The notes under the pieces: generated by a model
Database searches by the model: none
What the model was told of the DNA's origin: nothing
Seen by the model: only the letters and a program-made list of their open reading frames with translations
Position numbers and translations under genes: made by a program
Part shown: piece by piece, positions 42,401 to 44,421 of the stretch
Layout of the letters: every line of letters starts with the position of its first letter
Position numbering within the stretch: the first letter of the stretch is position 1
Assembly (NCBI GenBank): GCA_950022655.1
Contig: OX465588.1
Location: forward strand, 21,252,527 to 21,316,526
DNA length: 64,000 nucleotides
Reading direction: 5' to 3'
From: Alentia gelatinosa
Lineage: Eukaryota > Annelida > Polychaeta > Phyllodocida > Polynoidae

Positions 42401-43161
42401 CTCTACTTAACAAGTAAGACCATAATCTCACAGTATCTTCAACTCACATGCGTTTTTATCCCATGAGTCTTTTCTGAAAAAGAAAACACTTCATGCCTTG
42501 CCTTTTTTCTTTACTTTAAAATCCTTCAAACTCTGGTCTCATTGCCTCCTAAATTTTGCATTTCCTCTAATCATTGTCTAACCCGATAAGAATAACCTAA
42601 TTTCTCTTAAGCATTTACATAAATTTCGTTGGCTGTTGATTTGTTTCGAAAATAAGAAATAATTGATTCTTACAAAACAAAGAATTAGAAGGAAATTCGA
42701 GAGATGAAAATAAATTGGTCCGTACTCCACCAAGTTTGACCGCAGAGTAATTCACAAAGACCAAGTTAATTTCTGATTTTATCTCACCCCGTAGAACATT
42801 ATTAATCAATAAAATAAATCACCCAATTAGCTACTGAGTATTGGGTACACTAACTTCAAAGCTATGTAGTATGAGTTCCAAACGTTAAGCCTATGGAGAA
42901 AATTACCAGGCTGAGATAAAACATTAAACATCCTGACACATGAATACATCTGTATGAAACGCGTCCTTAATGGTCTTCCCCTGTCTGATGGTCCAGTTAC
43001 CGGCGAACCCGCCCGGCGTGTCGGGGCTGCTGGCCGCGCTGCTGCCCTCTGGTGGCGAGCTGTTGGAGCAGAAGCTGGAGAAGCTCGTGGAGGTCGGAGC
43101 AGGTCAGCTGGGTCTCACGGAGACGGCCGACGCCGAGGACACCACTCGGCTCAGCCAGTAA
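241..43161 (+). CDS. DNHD1: DNHD1-like divergent dynein heavy chain, 3' part of gene (47 exons in window)
   Basis: Forty-seven exons with GT-AG (once GC-AG) borders join in one frame to 2677 codons and a TAA stop; the N-terminal tail, AAA1 and most of AAA2 are off the left edge. Order seen: AAA2 end, AAA3 with intact Walker A (GAPGVGKT), an acidic disordered insert, AAA4 with degraded Walker motifs, stalk coiled coil 1, microtubule-binding domain (KSYLNPPEMV matches the usual KSxxxPPxxV), coiled coil 2, AAA5, AAA6 and the beginning of the C-terminal domain. Canonical dynein motifs are recognisable but altered: SRCGMV is GQCAVL, QNCHL is QNAHQ. Such divergence with retained architecture points to DNHD1 rather than an axonemal or cytoplasmic motor chain; in mammals DNHD1 loss affects sperm flagella. 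The DNHD1 name is inference from divergence pattern, not a search. Alternative: another lineage-specific divergent dynein heavy chain. Confidence 0.75.
407..945 (+). other. intron, no recognisable content
   Basis: AT-rich, consensus gtacgt donor and pyrimidine-rich acceptor. Nothing else seen. Confidence 0.7.
946..1184 (+). CDS. DNHD1: exon 2: AAA2 lid / linker to AAA3
   Basis: Open from acceptor ggcag to donor gtcagt, starting WQVLSSLVNSVFGATLSFLQ and including a VMSFIRLMAAVLDRHL helix as in dynein AAA2 lids. Phase 2 in, phase 1 out. Confidence 0.88.
1487..1505 (+). repeat. G19 homopolymer
   Basis: Nineteen consecutive G in the intron between exons 2 and 3. Confidence 0.95.
1660..1843 (+). 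CDS. DNHD1: exon 3: start of AAA3 region, GC donor
   Basis: Ser/Arg-rich start (APPERSSNVRTPRGQ), then LGMLKSMFAFAFIWGFGGGL, which matches the dynein helix before AAA3 (FxFsliWsvGgtl). Only the GC donor AG/GCAAGT gives phase 2 and joins correctly to the next exon. Confidence 0.85.
1844..1849 (+). promoter_or_regulatory. non-canonical GC 5' splice site
   Basis: AG/GCAAGT, otherwise a perfect donor consensus, ends exon 3; no GT donor nearby keeps both frame and dynein homology. Confidence 0.8.
2201..2390 (+). CDS. DNHD1: exon 4: AAA3 N-terminal part
   Basis: Encodes SCMEKFSQFARETLSKAAHP and VYDFYMDFKTGHFMRWADRT, the usual region between the AAA2 lid and the AAA3 P-loop. Acceptor ctgtgttcag, donor gtcagt; ends in phase 0 after Glu. 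Confidence 0.88.
2721..2819 (+). CDS. DNHD1: exon 5: AAA3 Walker A
   Basis: Ninety-nine bases, phase 0-0, encoding IDRYNFLVDLLLGAEQPVLI and then TGAPGVGKTKLIE. GAPGVGKT is a complete Walker A (GxxxxGKT), the only intact P-loop visible in the window. Confidence 0.93.
3007..3390 (+). mobile_element. composite fold-back element, family A
   Basis: Begins TTTTATCCTACCCCTAATAA; matching inverted GGGGTAGGATAAA at 3221-3233; then a second fold-back whose arms contain AGTTAGCCTTGTCAATG and CATTGACAAGGCTAACT. No protein coding; non-autonomous element inside an intron. Related copies at 13984, 15969, 25255, 36134. Confidence 0.75.
3461..3668 (+). CDS. DNHD1: exon 6: AAA3 core with Walker B
   Basis: Ends with the Walker B strand HLFFLDDVNTA, equivalent to the dynein AAA3 motif vvFIDDlNMP, so acidic catalytic residues are kept. 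Acceptor ttgtgtccag, donor gtaagc, phase 1 out. Confidence 0.92.
4437..4568 (+). CDS. DNHD1: exon 7: AAA3 core
   Basis: Encodes CQPILELLRQLINQNGTYDR, matching dynein QPiELLRQwlDhggwYDr, and PDIGFLCAASTPGAPG, equivalent to the DiqfvaAMgPPGGGR segment. Phase 1-1. Confidence 0.92.
5025..5203 (+). CDS. DNHD1: exon 8: AAA3 arginine-finger region
   Basis: MSPRLTRHFTQLTMF aligns with dynein AAA3 TPRflRHFnvi, keeping both arginines. Ends in phase 0 before gtcagt. Confidence 0.91.
5400..5631 (+). mobile_element. family C repeat (partial)
   Basis: Carries TTTTTTCTTGTGTAAAACAA, CTCTCTGAGGCATTAAATTC and an ACCGACATCC right end, all shared with copies at 27528, 28551, 30382 and 32466. Left end not clear. 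Confidence 0.55.
6222..6435 (+). CDS. DNHD1: exon 9: AAA3 lid
   Basis: RPSPARAHYVFTLHDLAHIV matches the family motif LPTPaKsHYtFNLRDlsrv. A basic Lys/Arg-rich tail (KARPKPKLKARREKDKELEQ) follows and looks lineage-specific. Acceptor tctgctgacag, donor gtcagt, phase 0-1. Confidence 0.91.
6916..7113 (+). CDS. DNHD1: exon 10: AAA3 lid, RLWxHE helix
   Basis: IRCITRLWCHECTRAFADRI matches the dynein signature lvrLWvHEvlRVFyDRL. Begins directly after acceptor ttttcag; phase 1-1. Confidence 0.91.
7659..7768 (+). CDS. DNHD1: exon 11: AAA3-AAA4 connector
   Basis: DQMWFEHLLDEVISKRFCTG, the usual segment after the DRLvdxxDr motif. Acceptor gatatcag, donor gtagaa, phase 1-0. Confidence 0.85.
8215..8530 (+). 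CDS. DNHD1: exon 12: disordered Pro/Thr/Ser insert
   Basis: About 105 codons of low-complexity sequence rich in Pro, Thr, Ser, Asp and Glu (for example PASTDPAPPDPVSGEPVSGD with repeated VSGEP/VSGDQ). Not part of the canonical ring; inserted between AAA3 and AAA4. Open frame and correct junctions support it as coding. Phase 0-1. Confidence 0.82.
8965..9172 (+). mobile_element. fold-back element, family B
   Basis: Contains ATATCCATATGCGCCGGGAA and ends TGTATTGGTGGATAATAAA, sharing layout with 47013-47357. Located in the intron before exon 13. Confidence 0.6.
9224..9436 (+). CDS. DNHD1: exon 13: poly-acidic insert
   Basis: A symmetric 213-base phase 1-1 exon ending in a nearly pure Asp/Glu/Ser stretch (EDEDEDDEDESEDEEEES and onward). 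The acceptor is an atypical tttaag, chosen because it alone keeps the frame. In-frame skipping is possible. Confidence 0.78.
10085..10177 (+). CDS. DNHD1: exon 14: basic Ser-rich insert
   Basis: Ninety-three bases, phase 1-1, flanked by ttatacag and gtaagt. Encodes ERSASSSIKQKEVSKISPIV followed by RRNSFGKIKHQ, with an RRNS phosphosite-like motif. Too short for a simple ORF scan; supported by frame continuity. Confidence 0.75.
11461..11627 (+). CDS. DNHD1: exon 15: end of insert
   Basis: Ser/Thr/Lys-rich (SVSPSVPSNKTPTGTPRSQK) then VTFKTGLVDKEIQRYAGPLL. Acceptor tttttgccag, donor gtatgc, phase 1-0. Confidence 0.82.
12150..12850 (+). repeat. degenerate satellite, period about 57 bp
   Basis: About a dozen diverged units with the shared core CATATACTACTACCCAGTC and TTTAATAGCCTTCCTCTAAT, spaced 45-70 bases. 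Fills much of the intron between exons 15 and 16. Confidence 0.8.
13081..13174 (+). CDS. DNHD1: exon 16: AAA4 N-terminal part
   Basis: VKTVSEQYTGFIFTRFIQST and on; acceptor gttcgtttacag, donor gtgata, phase 0-1. Joins in frame to the conserved AAA4 helix of exon 17. Confidence 0.82.
13301..13485 (+). repeat. dispersed repeat with CCGCTTA-type subunits
   Basis: Internal imperfect units such as TGGCCGCTTACACAGGGT, CCACTTAAGCGGGGTGACC and GTTAACACGGGGTTG, ending GGGTTCTACTGTATATG. Looks like an interspersed non-coding repeat. Confidence 0.5.
13779..13921 (+). CDS. DNHD1: exon 17: AAA4, helix before the P-loop
   Basis: KLDLVFFEEAVRHITRLVRT matches dynein mxLVlFxDAixHixRIxRil. Acceptor ctgttgcag, donor gtgagt, phase 1-0. 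Confidence 0.91.
13984..14353 (-). mobile_element. composite fold-back element, family A (inverted)
   Basis: Reverse-orientation relative of the 3007-3390 copy: fold-back arms with GTTAGACTTGACAATG and its inverse, ending TTAGGGGTAGGATAATAA. It lies 62 bases after the exon 17 donor. Confidence 0.75.
14877..14972 (+). CDS. DNHD1: exon 18: AAA4 degraded Walker A
   Basis: GGHALLLGLTYCTGRATLVR aligns with dynein GNALLVGVGGSGkqSLxRLA, but the glycine-rich loop is replaced, one residue is added and the lysine is Arg. Nucleotide binding by the usual mechanism is unlikely. Phase 0-0, 96 bases. Confidence 0.91.
15346..15517 (+). CDS. DNHD1: exon 19: AAA4 degraded Walker B
   Basis: NRPMVLLVKESMGPACLQDV sits where motor dyneins have vvFLftDsQIxxExFLEDIN; the Asp/Glu pair of Walker B is not kept in position. 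Then CAFINEG matches INxlLNtGE. Acceptor gttgaag, donor gtatgt, phase 0-1. Confidence 0.9.
15518..18080 (+). other. 2.6-kb intron
   Basis: AT-rich intron carrying one composite fold-back element (15969-16277). No conserved exon-like stretch with correct phase (1-1) was found in the remainder. Confidence 0.7.
15969..16277 (-). mobile_element. fold-back element, family A
   Basis: Ends TTATTAGGGGTAGGATAAA with inverted GATCCTACCCCTCT at 16111; fold-back arms around TTAATCTTGGCTACCATATG and its partial inverse. Same family by the shared ends and a TTAAGCCTATGG motif. Confidence 0.65.
18081..18248 (+). CDS. DNHD1: exon 20: AAA4 sensor region
   Basis: FLLRVRQNLHVVICMNALG matches dynein RVRxNLHVVLCMSPvG. 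Acceptor atccattcag, donor gtgagt, phase 1-1. Confidence 0.92.
18527..18888 (+). CDS. DNHD1: exon 21: AAA4 end and start of stalk
   Basis: LRQCCTLDVYRPWRYEAHVM corresponds to vNCCTIDWFxxWPxEAL; the preceding LHTRLAHYP replaces fRxRxRxFP, losing some arginines. The end (FKEFVHLFKVIAANIHKQEK) leads into coiled coil 1. Largest exon in the window; phase 1-0. Confidence 0.92.
19315..19485 (+). CDS. DNHD1: exon 22: stalk coiled coil 1
   Basis: MERYEAGLSKINEAFDSVAT matches RyxtGLdKLxetxxxV of the dynein stalk, followed by VSNLVPKHQAAQAIVKEHVQ. Phase 0-0. Confidence 0.91.
19697..19976 (+). mobile_element. TTAA-type inverted-repeat element 1
   Basis: Terminal repeats AAAGGGGGGATTCCACCAG and CTGGTGGAATCTGCCCTTT. 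Right side ends at TTAA shared with the next element. Non-coding. Confidence 0.65.
19973..20276 (+). mobile_element. TTAA-type inverted-repeat element 2
   Basis: TTAA then GGACGTGTTCCACCAGG at left, CCTGGTGGAACACACCC then TTAA at right: a 300-base non-autonomous element with TTAA target duplication, as made by piggyBac-like transposases. Confidence 0.7.
21172..21257. repeat. hairpin-forming inverted repeat
   Basis: TACCTTGTTGGGACGTCCTC pairs with GAGGACATCCCAACAAGGTA (one mismatch), with an inner TACCTTGTTAC copy in the loop. Confidence 0.8.
21409..21504 (+). CDS. DNHD1: exon 23: stalk coiled coil 1, distal
   Basis: ALERCKEQEDILESLAAPLE and LKQEAHADFEI, helical and heptad-like. Phase 0-0, acceptor tgtgacag, donor gtgagt. 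Confidence 0.85.
22033..22178 (+). CDS. DNHD1: exon 24: microtubule-binding domain
   Basis: EIKSYLNPPEMVNYVMSAVC matches the strongly conserved xIKSxxxPPxxVxxVmxaVc of the dynein MTBD. Phase 0-2. Confidence 0.93.
22664..22811 (+). CDS. DNHD1: exon 25: microtubule-binding domain
   Basis: WEDAKLLLMRENFFKDLESF and RTYIYNPQFQVPYIAK match WxxaKxlLxdxxFlxxLxxFD and the yixnPxFxPexI segment. Acceptor gtgaag, donor gttcgt, phase 2-0. Confidence 0.93.
23212..23334 (+). CDS. DNHD1: exon 26: MTBD end and coiled coil 2
   Basis: SSSAAACMCRWVCAVYKYAE matches SxAaxxLCxWVxAMxxY, then MKPKIKRLEEAQDQLNQ matches VxPKrxxLxxAexxL. Phase 0-0. Confidence 0.93.
23708..23830 (+). CDS. DNHD1: exon 27: stalk coiled coil 2
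   Basis: AQAVLGTKRVQANRIKSALE with heptad spacing; 123 bases, phase 0-0, acceptor atgacag, donor gtaggt. Confidence 0.9.
24261..24284 (+). CDS. DNHD1: candidate 24-nt microexon (GLHKWYSK)
   Basis: A 24-base segment between gatgttag and gtgagt with phase 0-0, so inclusion adds eight residues at the coiled coil 2 to AAA5 border. The protein also joins properly without it, so it may be alternative or a chance match. Confidence 0.3.
25033..25238 (+). CDS. DNHD1: exon 28: coiled coil 2 end, AAA5 start
   Basis: TIERRISKANDLMEHMATQN then ALLAAAAVCYHGPLDNHTRA, matching dynein KLxRAexLixGLxxE and GDvLLaaafixYlGpFxxxyR. Donor gtcggt, phase 0-2. Confidence 0.92.
25255..25507 (+). mobile_element. fold-back element, family A
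   Basis: Starts TTTATCCTACCTCTAATAAA 16 bases after the exon 28 donor and ends TAACTCTCGTTCAGTTTCTA. Same layout as the 3007 copy. Confidence 0.7.
25925..26048 (+). CDS. DNHD1: exon 29: AAA5
   Basis: CEVGVFDELVTWSEQIKPLS; acceptor atttgacag, donor gtaggc, phase 2-0. Little motif conservation, but frame and flanking exons agree. Confidence 0.82.
26477..26761 (+). CDS. DNHD1: exon 30: disordered insert in AAA5
   Basis: A symmetric 285-base phase 0-0 exon, Ala/Pro/Gln/Ser-rich (EQQERSSTATPQMALFKHQP), with no counterpart in motor dyneins. Could be skipped in frame. Confidence 0.78.
27290..27503 (+). CDS. DNHD1: exon 31: AAA5 core
   Basis: DWTLRGLPTDVLSVHNALIA and WPLLVDPDHQAELWV match WxxqGLPxDxlSxxNgi and yPLmIDPQxQAxxWI. 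One of the best conserved exons. Phase 0-1. Confidence 0.94.
27528..27883 (+). mobile_element. family C inverted-repeat element
   Basis: Begins CAGGGATGGCAGTTTTCC and ends CCTGACATCCCTG. Body has CTCTCTGAGGCAGTAAATTC. Immediately downstream (24 bases) of the exon 31 donor. No clear target duplication. Confidence 0.7.
28359..28530 (+). CDS. DNHD1: exon 32: acidic insert in AAA5
   Basis: MPDKADEDIQEYDVFVAEDG then Thr/Glu/Ser-rich sequence, without match to canonical dynein. Acceptor gttttcag, donor gtcagt, phase 1-2. Confidence 0.78.
28551..28845 (+). mobile_element. family C element, right end lost
   Basis: CAGATGGCAGTTTTCC start 20 bases after the exon 32 donor; internal TTTTTTCTTGTGTAAAACAA and TTAGGCAATAAATTCCACAA. 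The GACATCCCTG end is missing. Confidence 0.6.
29225..29412 (+). CDS. DNHD1: exon 33: AAA5
   Basis: LNQSTSDLLQTLLSLNKEGE then IRVSDTINRPDHNLWIKCAD and an AVVHG end, equivalent to the stretch before GxpvLiEn. Phase 2-1. Confidence 0.83.
29948..30133 (+). CDS. DNHD1: exon 34: AAA5 end
   Basis: GVTVLVTHLERCPLPPAFDR matches GkplLiEnxxexLdpxLdpvL, and SPNFAIYLSTSVPLFLQ matches hpxFrlYlxTkLpnPxY. Its last 46 bases and donor are repeated twice more downstream. Phase 1-1. Confidence 0.92.
30088..30280 (+). repeat. 67-bp triplication of exon 34 end and its donor
   Basis: Three units starting AACTTTGCC at 30088, 30155 and 30222. Units 1 and 2 both contain CTTCTTGCAGGGTGAGTCCC; unit 3 has the donor changed to AGATGAGTCC. 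Unit 1 is coding up to 30133. Confidence 0.95.
30382..31194 (+). mobile_element. family C element with 6-bp target duplication
   Basis: Exact terminal inverted repeats CAGGGATGTCAGTT and AACTGACATCCCTG, flanked on both sides by TTAATG (30376-30381 and 31195-31200). 813 bases; longer than other copies because of an internal insert of unknown origin at about 30540-30950. No transposase recognised. Confidence 0.82.
31314..31498 (+). CDS. DNHD1: exon 35: after AAA5, PExxxxxxxINF region
   Basis: LAVIDLSYSQEGIIDTLLRG then MSVERPEFESQRCS match dynein LtvINFtvTxxGLexQLLxxvvxxErPeLE. Phase 1-0. Confidence 0.93.
32195..32329 (+). CDS. DNHD1: exon 36: AAA5-AAA6 helical region
   Basis: Phase 0-0, 135 bases, leucine-rich helix ending LVACQNIVNRNKMILEETRY. 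Equivalent to the dynein sxgnlLdnexLixxLxxsK segment. Confidence 0.87.
32466..32997 (+). mobile_element. family C element interrupted by a nested insert
   Basis: Left end CAGACATGCCAGCTTTCC, right end TCATCTGATATCCCT. The shared body breaks at about 32600 and resumes at about 32950; the insert is rich in GGTACC/TACCT and paired CCAGTCTCAGACTAG motifs. Confidence 0.6.
33330..33507 (+). CDS. DNHD1: exon 37: AAA5-AAA6 connector
   Basis: YLPVAMHGAKLYEIIQRLTV and NPLYHLPLSTFLQLFANTI match YxpvAxrgsxLyFxixdLxxinxMYqfSLxxFlxlF. Phase 0-1. Confidence 0.93.
33992..34236 (+). CDS. DNHD1: exon 38: AAA6 N-terminal helices
   Basis: FMSSMMFGSHVRLFELLVTL corresponds to vyxxvsrgLFexdKLlFxxlL. Phase 1-0, donor gtcggc. 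Confidence 0.9.
34994..35095 (+). CDS. DNHD1: exon 39: AAA6
   Basis: VWLDCAALETTLPAFQGLRE and DQWQEYFK, in line with the WxxxxxLexlpxFxgL segment of dyneins. Phase 0-0; acceptor tgctag, donor gtgaag. Confidence 0.88.
35476..35574 (+). CDS. DNHD1: exon 40: AAA6, lRclRPDR region
   Basis: SDLSVFQRCLLWRICAPHR matches dynein FqkLLllrclRPDRv, with APHR for RPDR. Phase 0-0, 99 bases. Confidence 0.9.
35962..36130 (+). CDS. DNHD1: exon 41: AAA6 core
   Basis: DKSTPVVFIMPDDSHEEDAD replaces dynein TPliFiLSpGaDP, with an acidic insertion. Acceptor cttcctgaag, donor gtgatt; a fold-back element abuts the donor. Phase 0-1. Confidence 0.88.
36134..36436 (+). mobile_element. diverged fold-back element, family A
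   Basis: TTATCTTACTCCTGATAAAA and a CCTAACATTGAGG motif begin at the exon 41 donor; fold-back arms GATTTAAGCAACTCGGCCTA and its partial inverse near 36385-36405. More decayed than other copies. Confidence 0.55.
37013..37227 (+). CDS. DNHD1: exon 42: AAA6 core
   Basis: SGNWLVIQNAHQADPWSKQL matches GxWVlLqNCHLapsWmpxLE with Cys and Leu lost; the LGQGQ motif is reduced to CGVTSQ. Phase 1-0. Confidence 0.92.
37979..38171 (+). CDS. DNHD1: exon 43: acidic insert then AAA6
   Basis: Starts with about 40 residues of Ser/Glu-rich sequence (AESEEEASGVSASTSKDSME), then HRDFRLFVTTQAGAKRLIPG, matching hpdFRLWLTsxPxxxFP. Phase 0-1. Confidence 0.9.
38777..38910 (+). CDS. DNHD1: exon 44: AAA6
   Basis: YLVQYAVKVTCEQTYDFKST matches vLqxxvKmTxEpPkGlxxN. 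Phase 1-0, donor gtaggt. Confidence 0.9.
38911..41475 (+). other. 2.6-kb intron
   Basis: AT-rich with a fold-back (40726-40794, arms about 23 bases). A G+C-richer patch at 39300-39680 has no continuous frame in the required phase 0-0 and I see nothing coding there. Confidence 0.65.
41476..41619 (+). CDS. DNHD1: exon 45: AAA6 lid, FHxxxxxRrxxG motif
   Basis: FPMAVFHSVLLSRRLYGKSA and PYWSQTDLAAALEHMQ match dynein cfFHAvvqERrkfGplGWNipYeFnxxDL. Phase 0-0, 144 bases, acceptor gacttacag, donor gtcagt. Confidence 0.92.
42054..42235 (+). repeat. 45-bp tandem repeats across the exon 46 acceptor
   Basis: TACATGTAGGT recurs at 45-base spacing (AGGT at 42131, 42176, 42221), with a diverged copy at 42060 followed by GCTGTGTCAG as in the exon itself. 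The functional acceptor is the last unit. Confidence 0.85.
42223..42369 (+). CDS. DNHD1: exon 46: AAA6 lid
   Basis: VLLALCQRHRGVPEVVAHIY and DAGMVKALATELLLSPKQLK, corresponding to the ipxxalxyligxixYGGrvTDxxDrrxL segment, with YGGRVTD lost. Acceptor lies at the boundary of a 45-base tandem repeat. Phase 0-0. Confidence 0.88.
42776..42923 (+). mobile_element. short inverted-repeat element related to family A
   Basis: TTTTATCTCACCCCG at the left and CAGGCTGAGATAAAA at the right, with a shared GTTAAGCCTATGG motif inside. About 150 bases, in the last intron. Confidence 0.5.
42997..43161 (+). CDS. DNHD1: exon 47: last visible exon, stop or donor
   Basis: LPANPPGVSGLLAALLPSGG then EQKLEKLVEVGAGQLGLTET. 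Reading on ends in Gln and TAA at 43159-43161. The same bases form a good donor (cca/gtaagt at 43158), so the exon might instead end at 43157 in phase 2. No further dynein exon was found in the window. Confidence 0.8.
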   Translation, partial: LPANPPGVSGLLAALLPSGGELLEQKLEKLVEVGAGQLGLTETADAEDTTRLSQ

Positions 43162-44160
43162 GTCCCTCTACTTATTAGCAGGTCGACGGTTGGTCTTTAG
43201 GTTATGGCTATAGCCTACTGTAGTACACATGCTTGTAGGGTCACTAGTTGACCTGACCACATTTTTGCTTTTTATAGCTCACTAAGTAGAGATAGGAATG
43301 TGGTTTCTGTTTTGGACAGAAGCTTTTATGGCCATACAATATCTTACAGTTTTAGTAATTAGTAGGTCCATTTTTAAAAACTCCTTTATGGACATATTTC
43401 TACCTGTAAAACTGGTTCAATCATAAAATAATATGCCTCACTTGAAAGAGAATAAAAAACAGTAGGTGATAGGAAGTGGAATTTTTTAGGTAGATTCTAT
43501 ATTTGCTGAGATATTTAAGTTTTTGTTAAAAATGGGGGGGGGGGGGGGGGGGCGGATTTGGGGTGGAATTGGCATACTCAAACAGATGTTTACTCAATAT
43601 TGTTTTAGAGTGAGCATCAGTGTAACATTTACCATCTCCATAAGTGACACTGACAGTTGCTTACACCCTAGAAAGTGTCATTATTTAGGTTTAAATACAT
43701 ATTTGATGTGCTATTCATGTATTTCTTCTAAATCTCATAAGGTGGGGGGGGGGGGGGGGGGGGGGAGGCATCAGGTGTATGAGTGGATGGTTTATTCTGG
43801 ATATTTACACACAAATAGAAGCCAAATGGTTCATAACTTTGTTCTAGGATTCAGTCAAAACCCAATCAAATGATATTGGTTTGTAATATTATTTGCAATA
43901 TCATTTACCACCAGATATTGGCTTCACCTACTTTATTGGTGTACATAGAAATAAAGTTTTGTCCCCCACATGGCTAGGGAGCATGCAGACAGGTCTGTGT
44001 GCACTCATCCATGAAGCTATCACCATAAAGCTATCTGAAAACGTTTCCTATGCCCTCAGGTAGCTAAATATATATGTGTGCATTGAGCCATGATCTGCTG
44101 AGTTCACAGAAGAGTAGGGCTTTAAATATCCAATCAATGCAGGCCCTTCCCTAATCATGG
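43162..44160 (+). other. possible 3' UTR with AATAAA sites and poly-G runs
   Basis: If translation stops at 43161, AATAAA at 43451-43456 or 43950-43955 could be the poly(A) signal. Two uninterrupted G runs lie here (43534-43552, 43744-43765). No coding signal seen. Confidence 0.35.
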
Positions 44161-44163
44161 ATG

Positions 44164-44421
44164 CCCTCCCTCCCTCCCTCCCTCCCTCCCTCCCTCCCTC
44201 CCTCCCTCCCTCCCTCCCTCCCTCCCTCCCTCCCTCCCTCCCTCCCTCCCTCCCTCCCTCCCTCCCTCCCTCCCTCCCTCCCTCCCTCCCTCCCTCCCTC
44301 CCTCCCTCCCTCCCTCCCTCCCTCCCTCCCTCCCTCCCTCCCTCCCTCCCTCCCTCCCTCCCTCCCTCCCTCCCTCCCTCCCTCCCTCCCTCCCTCCCTC
44401 CCTCCCTCCCTCCCTCCCTCT
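44164..44421. repeat. perfect CCCT microsatellite, 64 units
   Basis: 258 bases of uninterrupted CCCT. Both strands are open in several frames only because of the repeat; not coding. Confidence 0.98.
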
